Source of the DNA: Salinisphaera sp. LB1
GTDB lineage: Bacteria > Pseudomonadota > Gammaproteobacteria > Nevskiales > Salinisphaeraceae
Assembly (NCBI RefSeq): GCF_003177035.1
Contig: NZ_CP029488.1
Coordinates: forward strand, 2,542,001-2,606,000
Length of the DNA: 64,000 bases
Direction of reading: 5' to 3'
The notes below the pieces were generated by a model. The model did no database searches, had not been told where the DNA came from, and worked only from the letters and a program-made list of their open reading frames with translations. Made by a program: the position numbers and the translations under genes. Shown in pieces: positions 1-9,474 of the stretch (positions within the stretch are counted from its first letter, which is position 1; each line of letters opens with the position of its first letter).

Positions 1-1
1 C

Positions 2-841
2 ACCATTGTGCTTGCGCGCATGCTGACGCGTTTGAGCAAGGTGCAGCAGGAATACCAGAAGATGGCATCGCGTGAGGCGTTTTACTGGGCCATGTACGAG
101 CAGATCGAAAATGCCCAGGCGGCTCGGGAGATGCCGTTCGGCAGCCGTCAGCCGAGCCTGGAGCAGGGCGTCACGCTGGAGGACGTGGGTTTCGGCTACC
201 AGGGCAAGCAGGTTCTCAGCGATATCAATCTGCGGATCCCGGCCGGCGAGTTCACCACCCTGATCGGGTTTTCCGGTGCCGGCAAGACCACGCTGGTCGA
301 TTTGATCATCGGGCTGTTGCGTTCCGACGAGGGCCGGATTCTGATCGATGGCGTGCCGATCGACGAGATCGACATCCAGGCCTGGCGTTCGATGATCGGG
401 TATGTGCCGCAGGACACGATCCTGTTGCACGACACGATTTACAACAATGTAGTGGTCGGCGACGAGAGCCTGTCCGAGGAGGCCGCCATCGAAGCACTCA
501 AGCGCGCCGGTGCCTGGCGCTTCATCAGCGCTCTTGCCGACGGTATTCACACCAATGTCGGCGAGCACGGCGGGCGGTTGTCGGGCGGTCAGCGTCAACG
601 CGTGGTCATTGCCCGTGCGCTGGTGCATCAGCCCCGCCTGCTCATACTCGACGAGGCAACCAGCGCGCTCGATCCGGAAACCGAGGCGGCGGTGAGCGCC
701 ACGCTGGCGGATTTGGGCAAGGATTACACGATCCTGGCGGTGTCCCACCGCGCCGCTTTGACCGAACGTTCGAACCGGGTGTATCGCCTGGATCAGGGGA
801 CGGCGCGTCTGGATACGGTGCCGACTCGCGCCAGCGCCTGA
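2..841 (+). CDS. ABC transporter ATP-binding protein, C-terminal part
   Basis: The gene is cut by the left edge; the frame is open from base 2 and ends in TGA at 839-841. What remains is the end of a membrane-domain linker followed by a full exporter-type nucleotide-binding domain. Visible motifs are Walker A GFSGAGKTT, the Q-loop VPQDTILLHDTI, the signature LSGGQRQR, Walker B LLILDEATSALD and the switch His in AVSHR. This arrangement fits an ABC exporter with fused permease and ATPase. The substrate cannot be told because the membrane domain is outside the window. The tail after the ATPase is short, with no extra domain. Confidence 0.9.
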   Translation, partial: TIVLARMLTRLSKVQQEYQKMASREAFYWAMYEQIENAQAAREMPFGSRQPSLEQGVTLEDVGFGYQGKQVLSDINLRIPAGEFTTLIGFSGAGKTTLVDLIIGLLRSDEGRILIDGVPIDEIDIQAWRSMIGYVPQDTILLHDTIYNNVVVGDESLSEEAAIEALKRAGAWRFISALADGIHTNVGEHGGRLSGGQRQRVVIARALVHQPRLLILDEATSALDPETEAAVSATLADLGKDYTILAVSHRAALTERSNRVYRLDQGTARLDTVPTRASA

Positions 842-857
842 CGGCGCGCGGGCGGTT

Positions 858-1313
858 TCAGTCCGGCGGTTCGCTGCGCCCGGCGGCCGCCAGTCGCCGC
901 AAGGCCTCGGCCAGCGCGGCGTCGTCGATATAGGCGGCAGTCTGTTTCAGGTGTTTCTGCGTATCGGTCGACAGATAACGCGCGCGTTGTACGGGCCGGA
1001 AGGGCCCGAGATTGACCGGACGCACCTTGATGCGAATCCCGTTCACCTGCAGCTGCATGCGCTGGGCGAGCGCGCGCGCGAGCTGTTGTTCCATGTAGCG
1101 AAGACGCGTTGCCCAGGCGGCGCTGGCGACATGTAGCCGCAGGTGGTGGCTCTCGTAGGCCGCCACTTGTATGTGCGGCGCGGCTGCTTCGGGCAGGATC
1201 TCGAGCAGCGCGGCGCGAATGCGCGCCAGAAAACGTGCCCGCCCGAGGATATCGGCTACATCCGGGGCGGCGATGTGCAGCAGGGACTGGATTGATTGCG
1301 GAGCCGACCCCAT
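858..1313 (-). CDS. dciA: DUF721 / DciA-like protein
   Basis: A small basic protein of the DUF721 family; members called DciA act as loaders or recruiters of the replicative helicase DnaB in bacteria lacking DnaC. The sequence shows the family's core: HIQVAAYESHHLRLHVASAAWATRLRYM, in which short beta strands lead into the W-A-x-x-L helix, followed by a basic strand (IRIKVRP). It is divergent from secA, as in Pseudomonas, which supports the call. I place the start at the ATG at 1313 (151 aa, the usual size); the frame stays open to an ATG at 1400, giving 180 aa with a proline-rich leader that looks non-coding. Confidence 0.72.
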   Translation of the reverse strand: MGSAPQSIQSLLHIAAPDVADILGRARFLARIRAALLEILPEAAAPHIQVAAYESHHLRLHVASAAWATRLRYMEQQLARALAQRMQLQVNGIRIKVRPVNLGPFRPVQRARYLSTDTQKHLKQTAAYIDDAALAEALRRLAAAGRSEPPD

Positions 1314-1510
1314 GTCCTGATGTTGTAATGAGCGTTGGGCATCAATCGTAGCAGTTCGGATCGGCGGAGGCGGGCGGTGTGGCATCGTCCGGCGCAGCAC
1401 GACCGTGCGGCGAGTACGGTCGGTGTCTTAAAGCGATGCACCGGCTGCGTTATCATCCGTCTTTTGCCGACAATCCGTCGGCCGCCGGCCGGGCCAGACC
1501 ACGAGGGTTC

Positions 1511-4321
1511 ATGAGCAATTTTCTGACCAAACTGATCGGCAGTCGCAACCAGCGCGTCGTCAAGCGCATGCGCAAGGTCGTCGATGCCATCAATGCCCGT
1601 GAGGCCGACTTCGAGGGGGTGTCAGACGAGCAGCTGGCGGCCAAGACCGAGGCGTTCCGCCAGCGGCTGGCAGACGGGGCGAGCCTCGACGACCTCCTGG
1701 AGGACGCCTTCGCCGTGGTGCGCGAGGCCGCCAAGCGTGTGCTCGGCATGCGTCATTTCGACGTGCAATTGGTCGGTGGTCAAGTATTGCACCAGGGCAA
1801 GATCGCCGAGATGAAGACCGGCGAGGGCAAGACGCTGGTCGCCACGCTGACCACGTACCTGAACGCGCTCGAGGGCAAGGGCGTGCACATCATCACGGTC
1901 AACGACTATCTGGCCTCGCGCGACGCCGAGTGGATGGGCCGGCTATATCGTTTCCTCGGCTTGAGCGTCGGCGTGATCTATTCGGGCCAGGACACCGAAT
2001 CCAAGCGGGCCGCCTACGCCTGCGACATCACCTACGGCACGAATAACGAATTCGGCTTCGATTACCTGCGCGACAACATGGCCTTCACGCCGGAGGACCG
2101 GGTTCAGCGCAAGCTCAATTATTGCATCATCGACGAGGTCGACTCGATTCTCATCGACGAAGCGCGCACGCCGTTGATCATTTCCGGCCCGACCGACGAC
2201 GACCCGGAGACCTCCCAGCGCGTCGACAAACTGGTCAAGCATCTCACCGAGCAGGAAGAAGAGGATGGCCCCGGTGACTATGCCAAGGAAGAGAAGAACA
2301 AGCAGGTTCATCTCACCGAGGAGGGTCACCAGAAGGTCGAAAACCTGATGCGCGAAGCCGGCCTGCTGGCCGAGGACGAGTCACTCTACGACGCCAACAA
2401 CGTCGCCCTCATGCATCACATGAATGCGGCCCTGCGGGCGCACGCGCTGTATACCAAGAACATCGAATACATCATCGCCGACGATGAAGTGGTCATCGTC
2501 GATGAATTCACCGGGCGGACCATGCCCGGACGGCGCTGGTCGGACGGCCTGCACCAGGCGATCGAGGCCAAGGAAGGCGTGCCGATCCAGAAAGAGAACC
2601 AGACCCTCGCTTCGATCACCTTCCAGAATTTCTTCCGGTTGTACGACAAGCTCGCCGGCATGACCGGCACGGCCGATACCGAAGCCTTCGAGTTCCAGTC
2701 CATCTACGACCTGGAAGTGGTGGTCATTCCCACCAACCGCCCCCTGCAGCGCAAGGATCTGCCGGACCAGATCTACATGACCGGGCGCGAGAAGTTCGAA
2801 GCGATCGCCGACGAGGCCCAGCGTGCCAGCCAGGGCGGCCAGCCGGTGCTGATGGGCACCGCGTCGATCGATGCCTCGGAAGTGCTCTCGCAATTGCTCA
2901 AGCAGCGCGGCATTCGGCACGAGGTATTGAACGCCAAACAGCACGAGCGCGAGGCCGAGATCATTGCCCAGGCGGGGCGTCCGGGCGCGGTGACCATTGC
3001 CACCAACATGGCCGGCCGGGGTACCGATATCGTGCTCGGCGGCAATATCGAGGAAGCCATCGAAGCGCTGGATGAGGACGACGAAGCCGGCCGCCAGCAT
3101 CTGCGCGACGAATGGCAGAAAACGCACGAAGCGGTAATCGAGGCCGGCGGCCTGTATGTCATCGGCTCCGAACGGCACGAATCGCGGCGCGTCGACAACC
3201 AGCTGCGCGGCCGCTCCGGCCGTCAGGGCGATCCGGGTGCGTCGCGCTTCTATCTGTCGCTGGAAGACAGCCTGATGCGCATCTTCACGCCGCCGCGACT
3301 GCGCTCCATGCTGCAGAACCTCGGGCTCGAAGAGGGCGAGGCGATCGAGCACAAGTGGGTGACGCGGGCGATCGAGAATGCGCAGCAGAAAGTCGAGCGT
3401 CATCACTTCGATATCCGCAAGCAGCTGCTGGAATACGACAACGTCGCCAACGACCAGCGCCAGGTCGTCTACGAGCAGCGCAACGAGATCATGGATGCCG
3501 AGGACATCTCGGATCTGGTCGAGAATATCTGGGCGGATGTGGTCGACGAGGCGATCTCGGAATACATCCCGCCGGCCAGCCTCGAGGAACAGTGGGATGT
3601 CGAAGGCCTGGAACAGGCCATCGAGCGTGATTTCGGCGCGGAACTGCCGGTCCAGAAATGGCTCGACGAGGAGGATCATCTCGACGAAGAGGGCCTGCGT
3701 GAGCGCATCAGCGAGCGCCTCAAGGCGGCCTACGAAGAAAAGCGCGAGGCCGCGGGCGCGGAGAATATGGCCCAGATCGAAAAGGCTGTGGTGCTCCAGG
3801 TGCTCGATTCGCTCTGGCGCGAACATCTGGCCGCGATGGACTACCTGCGCAAGGGCATCCATCTGCGCGGCTATGCCCAGAAGGACCCGAAGAACGAGTA
3901 CAAGCGCGAAGCGTTCGAGATGTTCAACAACATGCTCACGCGCTTGAAGCACGAGGTCGTGACGGTGCTTGCGCGCGGTCGCGTCGACAGCCAGATTACC
4001 GAGGAAGCGCGCGAGGACCGGCGGCGTCAGATGGCGGATCTGCAGTTCCAGCACGAAGAGGCCGCGTCGGCCGCCGAACAGGCCGTCGCCCAGGCGCAGG
4101 CCGCTGCCGGCGCTGCCCCGCCCGACATCGAGCTCGAGTCCGCAGCCCAGGCCAACCTGCCGGGTTCCGGCCAACCGGCTGGCGCCGGTCCGGCGGCGGG
4201 CGAAGACGAGCCATTGCGGCCGGATACCTTCGTTCGCGACGGTCGTAAGATCGGCCGTAACGAAACCTGCCCGTGTGGCTCCGGAAAGAAATACAAGCAC
4301 TGTCATGGCCGCGATGCATGA
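1511..4321 (+). CDS. secA: Preprotein translocase ATPase SecA
   Basis: SecA is the motor ATPase that pushes unfolded preproteins through SecYEG at the inner membrane. The protein is 936 aa, normal for the family. It begins [15 protein letters not shown], has Walker A in MKTGEGKTL (about residues 102-109), the [19 protein letters not shown] Walker B/DEAD region, [10 protein letters not shown] of motor domain 2, and a C-terminal zinc-binding SecB/lipid-binding tail [14 protein letters not shown]. The frame is open upstream to 1379, but the ATG at 1511 gives the conserved N-terminus and has GAGG just upstream. A Glu/Ala-rich linker precedes the zinc tail. Confidence 0.98.
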   Translation: MSNFLTKLIGSRNQRVVKRMRKVVDAINAREADFEGVSDEQLAAKTEAFRQRLADGASLDDLLEDAFAVVREAAKRVLGMRHFDVQLVGGQVLHQGKIAEMKTGEGKTLVATLTTYLNALEGKGVHIITVNDYLASRDAEWMGRLYRFLGLSVGVIYSGQDTESKRAAYACDITYGTNNEFGFDYLRDNMAFTPEDRVQRKLNYCIIDEVDSILIDEARTPLIISGPTDDDPETSQRVDKLVKHLTEQEEEDGPGDYAKEEKNKQVHLTEEGHQKVENLMREAGLLAEDESLYDANNVALMHHMNAALRAHALYTKNIEYIIADDEVVIVDEFTGRTMPGRRWSDGLHQAIEAKEGVPIQKENQTLASITFQNFFRLYDKLAGMTGTADTEAFEFQSIYDLEVVVIPTNRPLQRKDLPDQIYMTGREKFEAIADEAQRASQGGQPVLMGTASIDASEVLSQLLKQRGIRHEVLNAKQHEREAEIIAQAGRPGAVTIATNMAGRGTDIVLGGNIEEAIEALDEDDEAGRQHLRDEWQKTHEAVIEAGGLYVIGSERHESRRVDNQLRGRSGRQGDPGASRFYLSLEDSLMRIFTPPRLRSMLQNLGLEEGEAIEHKWVTRAIENAQQKVERHHFDIRKQLLEYDNVANDQRQVVYEQRNEIMDAEDISDLVENIWADVVDEAISEYIPPASLEEQWDVEGLEQAIERDFGAELPVQKWLDEEDHLDEEGLRERISERLKAAYEEKREAAGAENMAQIEKAVVLQVLDSLWREHLAAMDYLRKGIHLRGYAQKDPKNEYKREAFEMFNNMLTRLKHEVVTVLARGRVDSQITEEAREDRRRQMADLQFQHEEAASAAEQAVAQAQAAAGAAPPDIELESAAQANLPGSGQPAGAGPAAGEDEPLRPDTFVRDGRKIGRNETCPCGSGKKYKHCHGRDA

Positions 4322-4369
4322 CGCCACGCCCTGTTTTTTCGCGCCACTGTTGACCCGCGAGCGCTGACC

Positions 4370-5581
4370 ATGGCTGTCAATCTTTCCGAGCCCGGGGCGC
4401 TGGTCCCGATCACCGGCGTGCGTTGGGCGACTGCGGACGCTGCCATTAAAAAGCCGGGCGGGGACGACCTGGCGCTGCTCGTGCTCGACGAGGGCGCGAC
4501 CGTGGCCGGCGTGTTCACGCGGAATGTGTTCGCGGCCGCCCCCGTGGTGCTGGCCCGCCGGCACATGGCCGCGACAGCGCCGCGCGCGCTACTGATCAAC
4601 AGCGGTAACGCCAATGCCGGCACCGGGCGTCCCGGCGAGGCCGACGCGCTGGCCTGCTGCCAGCGCGTGGCGGATTCGCTGGGCGTAGCGGCCGAGCAGG
4701 TGTTGCCGTTCTCGACCGGCGTGATCGGGCAGAGACTGCCGATGTCCCGCATCGAGCCGGTGATTACGGGCCTAGCCGAGGCGTCGACCGAAGATGGCTG
4801 GCGCTCAGCCGCGCGCGCGATCATGACCACGGACACCGTGTCCAAGGGGGCGAGCCGGCAGCTGGCGCTCGACGGTGGCATCGTGACCCTGACCGGCATC
4901 GCCAAGGGTTCCGGCATGATCCGGCCGGACATGGCCACCATGCTGGCGTTTGTCGCCACCGATGCGGCCGTCCCGGGGCCGGATCTCGACGCCGCACTGC
5001 GCGAAGCCGTGGGGGTATCGTTCAACAGCATTACGGTCGACGGCGATACCTCGACCAACGACGCAGCCATGCTGTGCGCGACGGGCGCCGGGGTCGCGCT
5101 CGATCGTCGTCGACCGGGCTGGACCGCCTTCGTCGACGCGCTGCGCGATCTCATGACCGAACTGGCCTGTGCCATCGTGCGCGATGCCGAGGGCGCCACG
5201 CGCTTCATCACGCTCGCAGTCGATGGGGCGAACAGCGTGGACGAAGCGCGCGCCGTGGCGTTCACCGTCGCGCATTCGCCGTTGTTCAAGACGGCGGCGT
5301 TCGCCGGTGATCCCAATTGGGGCCGTATTCTGGCGGCTGTGGGGCGGGCGCCGGTCGCGGATCTGGCCATCGACGGTGTGGCGATCGCGCTGGACGACGT
5401 GGCCATCGTGGCCGGCGGCCAGCCGCGGCCCGACTATCGCGAAGCCGATGCCGCCGAGGTGATGAGCCGGGCCGAGTTCACGGTACACATCGGGCTCGGG
5501 CGGGGCGATGCCGCGGCCACGGTCTGGACGTCCGATCTGTCCTACGATTACGTTCGCATCAACGCCGAGTATCGAAGCTGA
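4370..5581 (+). CDS. argJ: Glutamate N-acetyltransferase / amino-acid acetyltransferase ArgJ
   Basis: ArgJ transfers acetyl from N-acetylornithine to glutamate and so recycles acetyl groups in arginine biosynthesis. It is made as one chain of 403 aa that cleaves itself before a nucleophilic Thr; the cleavage motif KGSGMIRPDMATML is present, with the Thr at about residue 190. Other family landmarks are LLINSGNANAGTG and STGVIGQRLP. It lies 48 bp after secA and 1 bp before the Nudix-ThiE gene, so it probably shares a transcript with that gene. Whether it is mono- or bifunctional (also using acetyl-CoA) cannot be read from the motifs. Confidence 0.96.
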   Translation: MAVNLSEPGALVPITGVRWATADAAIKKPGGDDLALLVLDEGATVAGVFTRNVFAAAPVVLARRHMAATAPRALLINSGNANAGTGRPGEADALACCQRVADSLGVAAEQVLPFSTGVIGQRLPMSRIEPVITGLAEASTEDGWRSAARAIMTTDTVSKGASRQLALDGGIVTLTGIAKGSGMIRPDMATMLAFVATDAAVPGPDLDAALREAVGVSFNSITVDGDTSTNDAAMLCATGAGVALDRRRPGWTAFVDALRDLMTELACAIVRDAEGATRFITLAVDGANSVDEARAVAFTVAHSPLFKTAAFAGDPNWGRILAAVGRAPVADLAIDGVAIALDDVAIVAGGQPRPDYREADAAEVMSRAEFTVHIGLGRGDAAATVWTSDLSYDYVRINAEYRS

Positions 5582-5582
5582 G

Positions 5583-6554
5583 ATGACATCCGAAGCGAGC
5601 GATGTACTGGATATCGCGGTCGGTGTGCTGGTCGATGCGCAGGGCCGGGTCCTGATCGCACAACGCCGGCCCGATACCCCCGGTGCCGGCTACTGGGAAT
5701 TCCCCGGCGGCAAGCGCGAGGCCGGGGAGACGCTATTCGATTGTCTGACCCGCGAGCTGGCCGAAGAGATCGGGGTGACCGATCTGCGCGGTGAGCCGCT
5801 GATCCGTTTCGCCCACGATCGCGGCCCACGCCCGGTCCGCCTGCATGTGTGGCGGATCCATGCCTGGACCGGCGAGCCGGGCGGGCGCGAGGGGCAGATC
5901 GTGCGCTGGGTCGCGCGCGACGCGCTCGACGAGATCCGGCTTTTGCCGGCGACGGATGTCATCCTGGCCGCGCTGGCGCTGCCGCGGCATTATCTGATCA
6001 CGCCGCGTCTGACCGGTGCCGATCGCGATGCCTGGTTCGCCGCGCTCGACGAAGCGCTGCGGCGAGGAACGCGGCTGTTGCGCCTGCGCGATCCGGATCT
6101 GTCGGATACGCGCTATGCGCGGCTGGCTGGCGCGGTGATTGCGCGTGCGCATCGCCACGGCGCGCTGGTATTGCTCGATCGCGATGCGGATATGGTGGAT
6201 ACGCTCGGCGCCGATGGTCTGCACTGGAGCGCGGCGCGCATCGCCGCCGCCCGGCGACGGCCCGTGGCACGCGAGCTCTGGTTCGCGGCCTCGGCCCATG
6301 AGGCCTCGGAACTCGATGCCGCGATCGCGGCGGGTGCGGATTTCGCCAGCCTCTCACCGGTCGCGGTAACCACGACGCATCGCCAGGCCGAGCCGCTGGG
6401 CTGGCCCGGGTTCGAAAACCAGCGCGAGGACCGCGCCTTGCCCGTGTATGCGCTCGGCGGCCTCGAGATCGCCGACGAGGGCGATGCGCTGGCACACAAC
6501 GCGCAGGGCATTGCCGCCATCCGCGGGCTGTGGCCGGGGGCGGCGGACGCCTGA
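5583..6554 (+). CDS. mutT: Nudix hydrolase (MutT) fused to thiamine-phosphate-synthase-like domain
   Basis: A two-domain protein of 323 aa. The first half is a MutT-type Nudix domain with a full Nudix box starting GGKREAGETLFDCLTREL and ending in AEEIGV; such enzymes hydrolyse 8-oxo-dGTP. The second half (from about residue 140, HYLITPRL) is a ThiE/TenI-like TIM barrel with LRLRDPDL, GADGLHWS and PVYALGGL. This fusion is common in gammaproteobacteria, and the barrel half usually has no proven thiamine role. The ATG at 5583 lies one base after the argJ stop; the open frame reaches back to 5508 within argJ, but that extension is shadow coding. Confidence 0.93.
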   Translation: MTSEASDVLDIAVGVLVDAQGRVLIAQRRPDTPGAGYWEFPGGKREAGETLFDCLTRELAEEIGVTDLRGEPLIRFAHDRGPRPVRLHVWRIHAWTGEPGGREGQIVRWVARDALDEIRLLPATDVILAALALPRHYLITPRLTGADRDAWFAALDEALRRGTRLLRLRDPDLSDTRYARLAGAVIARAHRHGALVLLDRDADMVDTLGADGLHWSAARIAAARRRPVARELWFAASAHEASELDAAIAAGADFASLSPVAVTTTHRQAEPLGWPGFENQREDRALPVYALGGLEIADEGDALAHNAQGIAAIRGLWPGAADA

Positions 6555-6613
6555 ACGCCGCGCGACCGGCTATTTGTTGTGCCCGGCCTCGCCGCCGCGG
6601 TTTCTGCATGCCT

Positions 6614-6829
6614 TCAATGCGTGGGTTCGTCCTGGCCGTAACCGGCGAGCGGCAGCGATGTCGTATCGGCCGAGCCGTCCCGCCCGGGAATCCGGTTGGA
6701 TTCGTCGAGCCAGTCCCCCAGGTCGATGAGCTTGCAGCGACGCGAACAGAACGGCCGGTAGGCATTCTGCGGCGTCATGTCGACCGGTTCGCCGCACTGG
6801 GGGCAGGGAACGTGTTGTTTCGTATTCAT
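6614..6829 (-). CDS. yacG: DNA gyrase inhibitor YacG
   Basis: A 71-aa zinc protein. It carries the four zinc ligands as CPQCGEPVD and CSRRC plus the family motif LIDLGDWLDES. YacG of E. coli binds GyrB and inhibits gyrase. The ATG at 6829 gives the standard N-terminus; the frame is open upstream but without family similarity. It lies convergent to the Nudix-ThiE gene, and downstream of zapD on the same strand, the usual coaE-zapD-yacG neighbourhood of gammaproteobacteria. The C-terminus is a short disordered tail. Confidence 0.95.
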   Translation of the reverse strand: MNTKQHVPCPQCGEPVDMTPQNAYRPFCSRRCKLIDLGDWLDESNRIPGRDGSADTTSLPLAGYGQDEPTH

Positions 6830-6994
6830 GGCGGAAAGCGTAGCGAACAAAACCCGGCCATGGGAACCCGGCGTTGCCCAGGGCTGGGCGAGCACCGGCC
6901 CGGCAAGGCGTGCCGAGCGCCGCGTCAGCGCGCCATCGGCGATTGGCGGTGCGGCGGCATAGAGGCGTCGACACGGCGCGCGCGTATGCAACCC

Positions 6995-7765
6995 TTAGAA
7001 CCGGCAGCACGCCATGCGGAAGGTGACGCTGTGTTCGGTCTGTCGCAAGTGCAGTTGGCTGTCCTGGTAGCGCATGAAACGCACGGTGGCCCGGTGCCGC
7101 CCGCCGCTGATCTCGGGAAATACGCCCGGGTCGTCCAGTAATACGCGGATCATCTGCGTGCCGGTGGCCGTGTTGTGCACGAGTACGCCGCGCTCGGCGA
7201 CCTCGACGGTCGGCTCGGCGCTGTCGCGCAACAGTCGCAAGAGCAATTGCACGCCGCGCTCGACCGGTTCCACACGCTGGAACCAGCGCGCAATATCGGC
7301 ATCGATGGCCTCGTCGTCCTGGGCCAGCCAGTGATGGTAGGCCGGTAGATCGAAGCTGCAGGTGCCGCCCGGGATGGCATGGCGGTTGTTGAGGCTGTTG
7401 AGCAGTTCGTTGTCGCGCAGTTGATAGGAGGCGAACTGCGGTGGAATCTGCGCCATCTCGCGCGCGATCGTGTCCAATTTCGTCAGAATACCGGTGAGCG
7501 CGCTCTGATCGATATCCTCTCGCTCGCTCAGCTGGGACAGATTCGTGCGGCGCAGTTCGAGTTCCTTGCTCACCTGGCCGCGGATATCGTGACGCGACAT
7601 GACGTTCAGGATATCGAGCAGTGCATCCAGCGTGGCACGGCGGCCCCAGGCGCTCGTGTCGGCGCAGTGGTGGCGCAGGCGGGCGGTCAGGTGCTCGACG
7701 CGCAGGAAGGTGCGTATCCGTTCATTGAGCGGTTGTTCGTAACAGAGCACGCCGTCATCGGTCAC
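6995..7765 (-). CDS. zapD: Cell division protein ZapD
   Basis: ZapD crosslinks FtsZ filaments and helps Z-ring assembly. The protein (256 aa) has the family signature near its N-terminus, YEQPLNERIRTFLRVEHL, then a helical N-terminal region and a beta-rich C-terminal domain ending in the cysteine-containing tail FRMACCRF. I chose the GTG at 7763-7765 because GGGAGG sits 5 bases upstream and it gives the family length; the frame stays open to 7945 but that stretch is Arg/Cys-rich shadow. It is 97 bp downstream of coaE on the same strand, separated by a strong hairpin. Confidence 0.93.
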   Translation of the reverse strand: MTDDGVLCYEQPLNERIRTFLRVEHLTARLRHHCADTSAWGRRATLDALLDILNVMSRHDIRGQVSKELELRRTNLSQLSEREDIDQSALTGILTKLDTIAREMAQIPPQFASYQLRDNELLNSLNNRHAIPGGTCSFDLPAYHHWLAQDDEAIDADIARWFQRVEPVERGVQLLLRLLRDSAEPTVEVAERGVLVHNTATGTQMIRVLLDDPGVFPEISGGRHRATVRFMRYQDSQLHLRQTEHSVTFRMACCRF

Positions 7766-7811
7766 GCGGGCCTCCCGTGTCCAAATGTCGACGACAAGTC
7801 TATGCTGCCGG

Positions 7812-7834
7812 GGCCGCGGCGCAAAGCCGCGGCC
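7812..7834. other. Perfect hairpin between coaE and zapD
   Basis: GGCCGCGGC and GCCGCGGCC form a perfect 9-bp stem with a 5-base loop in the 97-bp space between coaE and zapD. There is no T-run on either side, so it is not a standard terminator. It could stabilise or partly attenuate the coaE-zapD transcript. Confidence 0.5.
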
Positions 7835-7862
7835 GGGATCGCACCGGCGACAGCAGGCTTGC

Positions 7863-8504
7863 TTACCCCGGCAGGTGCAGCGGCGGCAGGTCGGTGATCT
7901 CGCCGCGGGCCAGACGTTGGTAGCCGGCATGCAGGGCGGCGGCAAGGTCGGCGATGTCCTTGCGCGGCCCGGTGTTGATGAGCACGTCGTCGGCGTATTC
8001 CAGCCGCTCCGCGCGCGATTCCTGCGCCGCGATCATCTTGCGCGCCAGGCTGTCGTCGATTTCGTCGCGCCCCTTCAGGCGTTCCAGTTGAACCGGCTCC
8101 GGGGCATCGATGACGAGCACACGGTCGACCAGGTTCAGCATGCGCGATTTGACCAGCAGGGGCACCACGAGGATGCAATACCCGGAATCCACGGCATCGC
8201 TCTGGCGCGCCAATTCGCTGCGAATGCGCGGATGGGTGATGGCTTCGAGATCGCTGCGGGCGGCGGCGTCGTCGAACACGATACGGCGCAGGGTGTGACG
8301 CTTGAGCCGGCCCGCCTCGTCCACGATGTCCGCGCCGAATCGCGACACAATCTCGTCCAGCGCGGGTTGCCCGGGCGCCACGATTTCGCGGGCGACGGTA
8401 TCGGCGTCGATGATGGTCACGCCGAGGCGTTCGAAGGCCGATGCCACCACGGATTTGCCGCTGGCAATGCCGCCGGTCAGGCCGACACGAAGTTTACGAC
8501 TCAT
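7863..8504 (-). CDS. coaE: Dephospho-CoA kinase
   Basis: CoaE phosphorylates the ribose 3'-OH of dephospho-CoA, the last step of coenzyme A synthesis. The 213-aa protein starts MSRKLRVGLTGGIASGKSVV, with the P-loop GGIASGKS, followed by the acceptor motif IDADTVAREIV and the lid-region RRIVFDD and HPRIRSEL. Length and motifs are typical. It follows pilD on the same strand with a 94-bp gap, the usual pilC-pilD-coaE order. Confidence 0.97.
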   Translation of the reverse strand: MSRKLRVGLTGGIASGKSVVASAFERLGVTIIDADTVAREIVAPGQPALDEIVSRFGADIVDEAGRLKRHTLRRIVFDDAAARSDLEAITHPRIRSELARQSDAVDSGYCILVVPLLVKSRMLNLVDRVLVIDAPEPVQLERLKGRDEIDDSLARKMIAAQESRAERLEYADDVLINTGPRKDIADLAAALHAGYQRLARGEITDLPPLHLPG

Positions 8505-8598
8505 ACCCGGTCTCCACGAGCGGTTCGAACGAAGTTGCGGCCGGCGGCCGTTTTGTCATCAATCTGTCGCCGATGACCGTTAGCGTCGAGCACAGGCA

Positions 8599-9474
8599 CT
8601 AGCGCAATCCCGAAAGCGTCAAATAGGCGTGCAGGATTGTATCGCCTGCGACCAGTGCCAGCCAGCCGCCGAATGCCAACCACGGGCCGAACGGCATGGC
8701 GCTGCCCCGCGATAGCCGCCCCGAGGCGATCAGCGCGCCGCCGACCAGCGCGCCACCCAGCGACGCGGCCAGCAGGGCGAGCGGTAGTTGCGCCCAGCCC
8801 AGCCATGCGCCGAGCGCGGCCGCGAGCTTGAAGTCGCCGTGGCCCATGCCGATCTTGCCCGTAGCCAGACGAAACCCCTGGAACACCGTCCACAGCACCC
8901 CGTAGCCGGCTGCCGCGCCGACGATGGCATCAGCCGGCCCGGGTGCGGTCGGCGCCAGCTGCGCCACGCTGACCAGCAAGCCCGCCCAGAGCAGCGGCAG
9001 GGTCAGCGCATCCGGCAGCAGTTGGGTACGGAAATCGATCGCGGCCAGGGTCAGCAGTGTCCAGGACACGGCGACCATGCAGCCGCCCCAGGCGGTCGCG
9101 CCGAAGCGTGCGACCGCGAGCACGGCCAGCAGCGCTGCAGCCGTCTCGATGGCCGGATACTGCAACGAAATCCGCGCACCACAGGCCGCACAACGCCCGC
9201 GCAGCATGAGATAGCCGACGACCGGCAAGTTATGCCTGGCCCTGATCGGCGTTTGGCAGTGCGGGCAATGCGAGCGCGGCACCGCCAGATCGAAGCGCGC
9301 CGGCTGCGGCTCGGGCCCGGGCAGTTCGAGGATGTCCGCGGCATCGCGGCGCCAGTGTGCTTCCATCATGGTCGGCAGGCGCCGAATCACCACGTTGAGG
9401 AAGCTGCCGACGACCAGTCCGATAACGGCGACCGCAATATAGACGAATGCGGGCGGCAAGCCAGCCGGCCCCAT
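8599..9474 (-). CDS. pilD: Type IV prepilin peptidase / N-methyltransferase PilD
   Basis: An inner-membrane aspartic peptidase that cleaves and N-methylates type IV prepilins and type II secretion pseudopilins. It starts MGPAGLPPAFVYIAVAVIGL; the N-terminal cytoplasmic domain has two CxxC pairs (CPHCQTPIRA and CAACG), and the peptidase core has the catalytic Asp residues in AAIDFRTQLLPD and GMGHGDFKL. About eight membrane segments follow. The ATG at 9474 overlaps the pilC stop by one base (TGATG), pointing to translational coupling. Confidence 0.96.
   Translation of the reverse strand: MGPAGLPPAFVYIAVAVIGLVVGSFLNVVIRRLPTMMEAHWRRDAADILELPGPEPQPARFDLAVPRSHCPHCQTPIRARHNLPVVGYLMLRGRCAACGARISLQYPAIETAAALLAVLAVARFGATAWGGCMVAVSWTLLTLAAIDFRTQLLPDALTLPLLWAGLLVSVAQLAPTAPGPADAIVGAAAGYGVLWTVFQGFRLATGKIGMGHGDFKLAAALGAWLGWAQLPLALLAASLGGALVGGALIASGRLSRGSAMPFGPWLAFGGWLALVAGDTILHAYLTLSGLR

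Noticed and set aside
2381-4564. 727-aa minus-strand ORF under secA
   Set aside because: Shadow of a high-GC gene; rich in His/Arg/Leu with no domain, and secA is certain.
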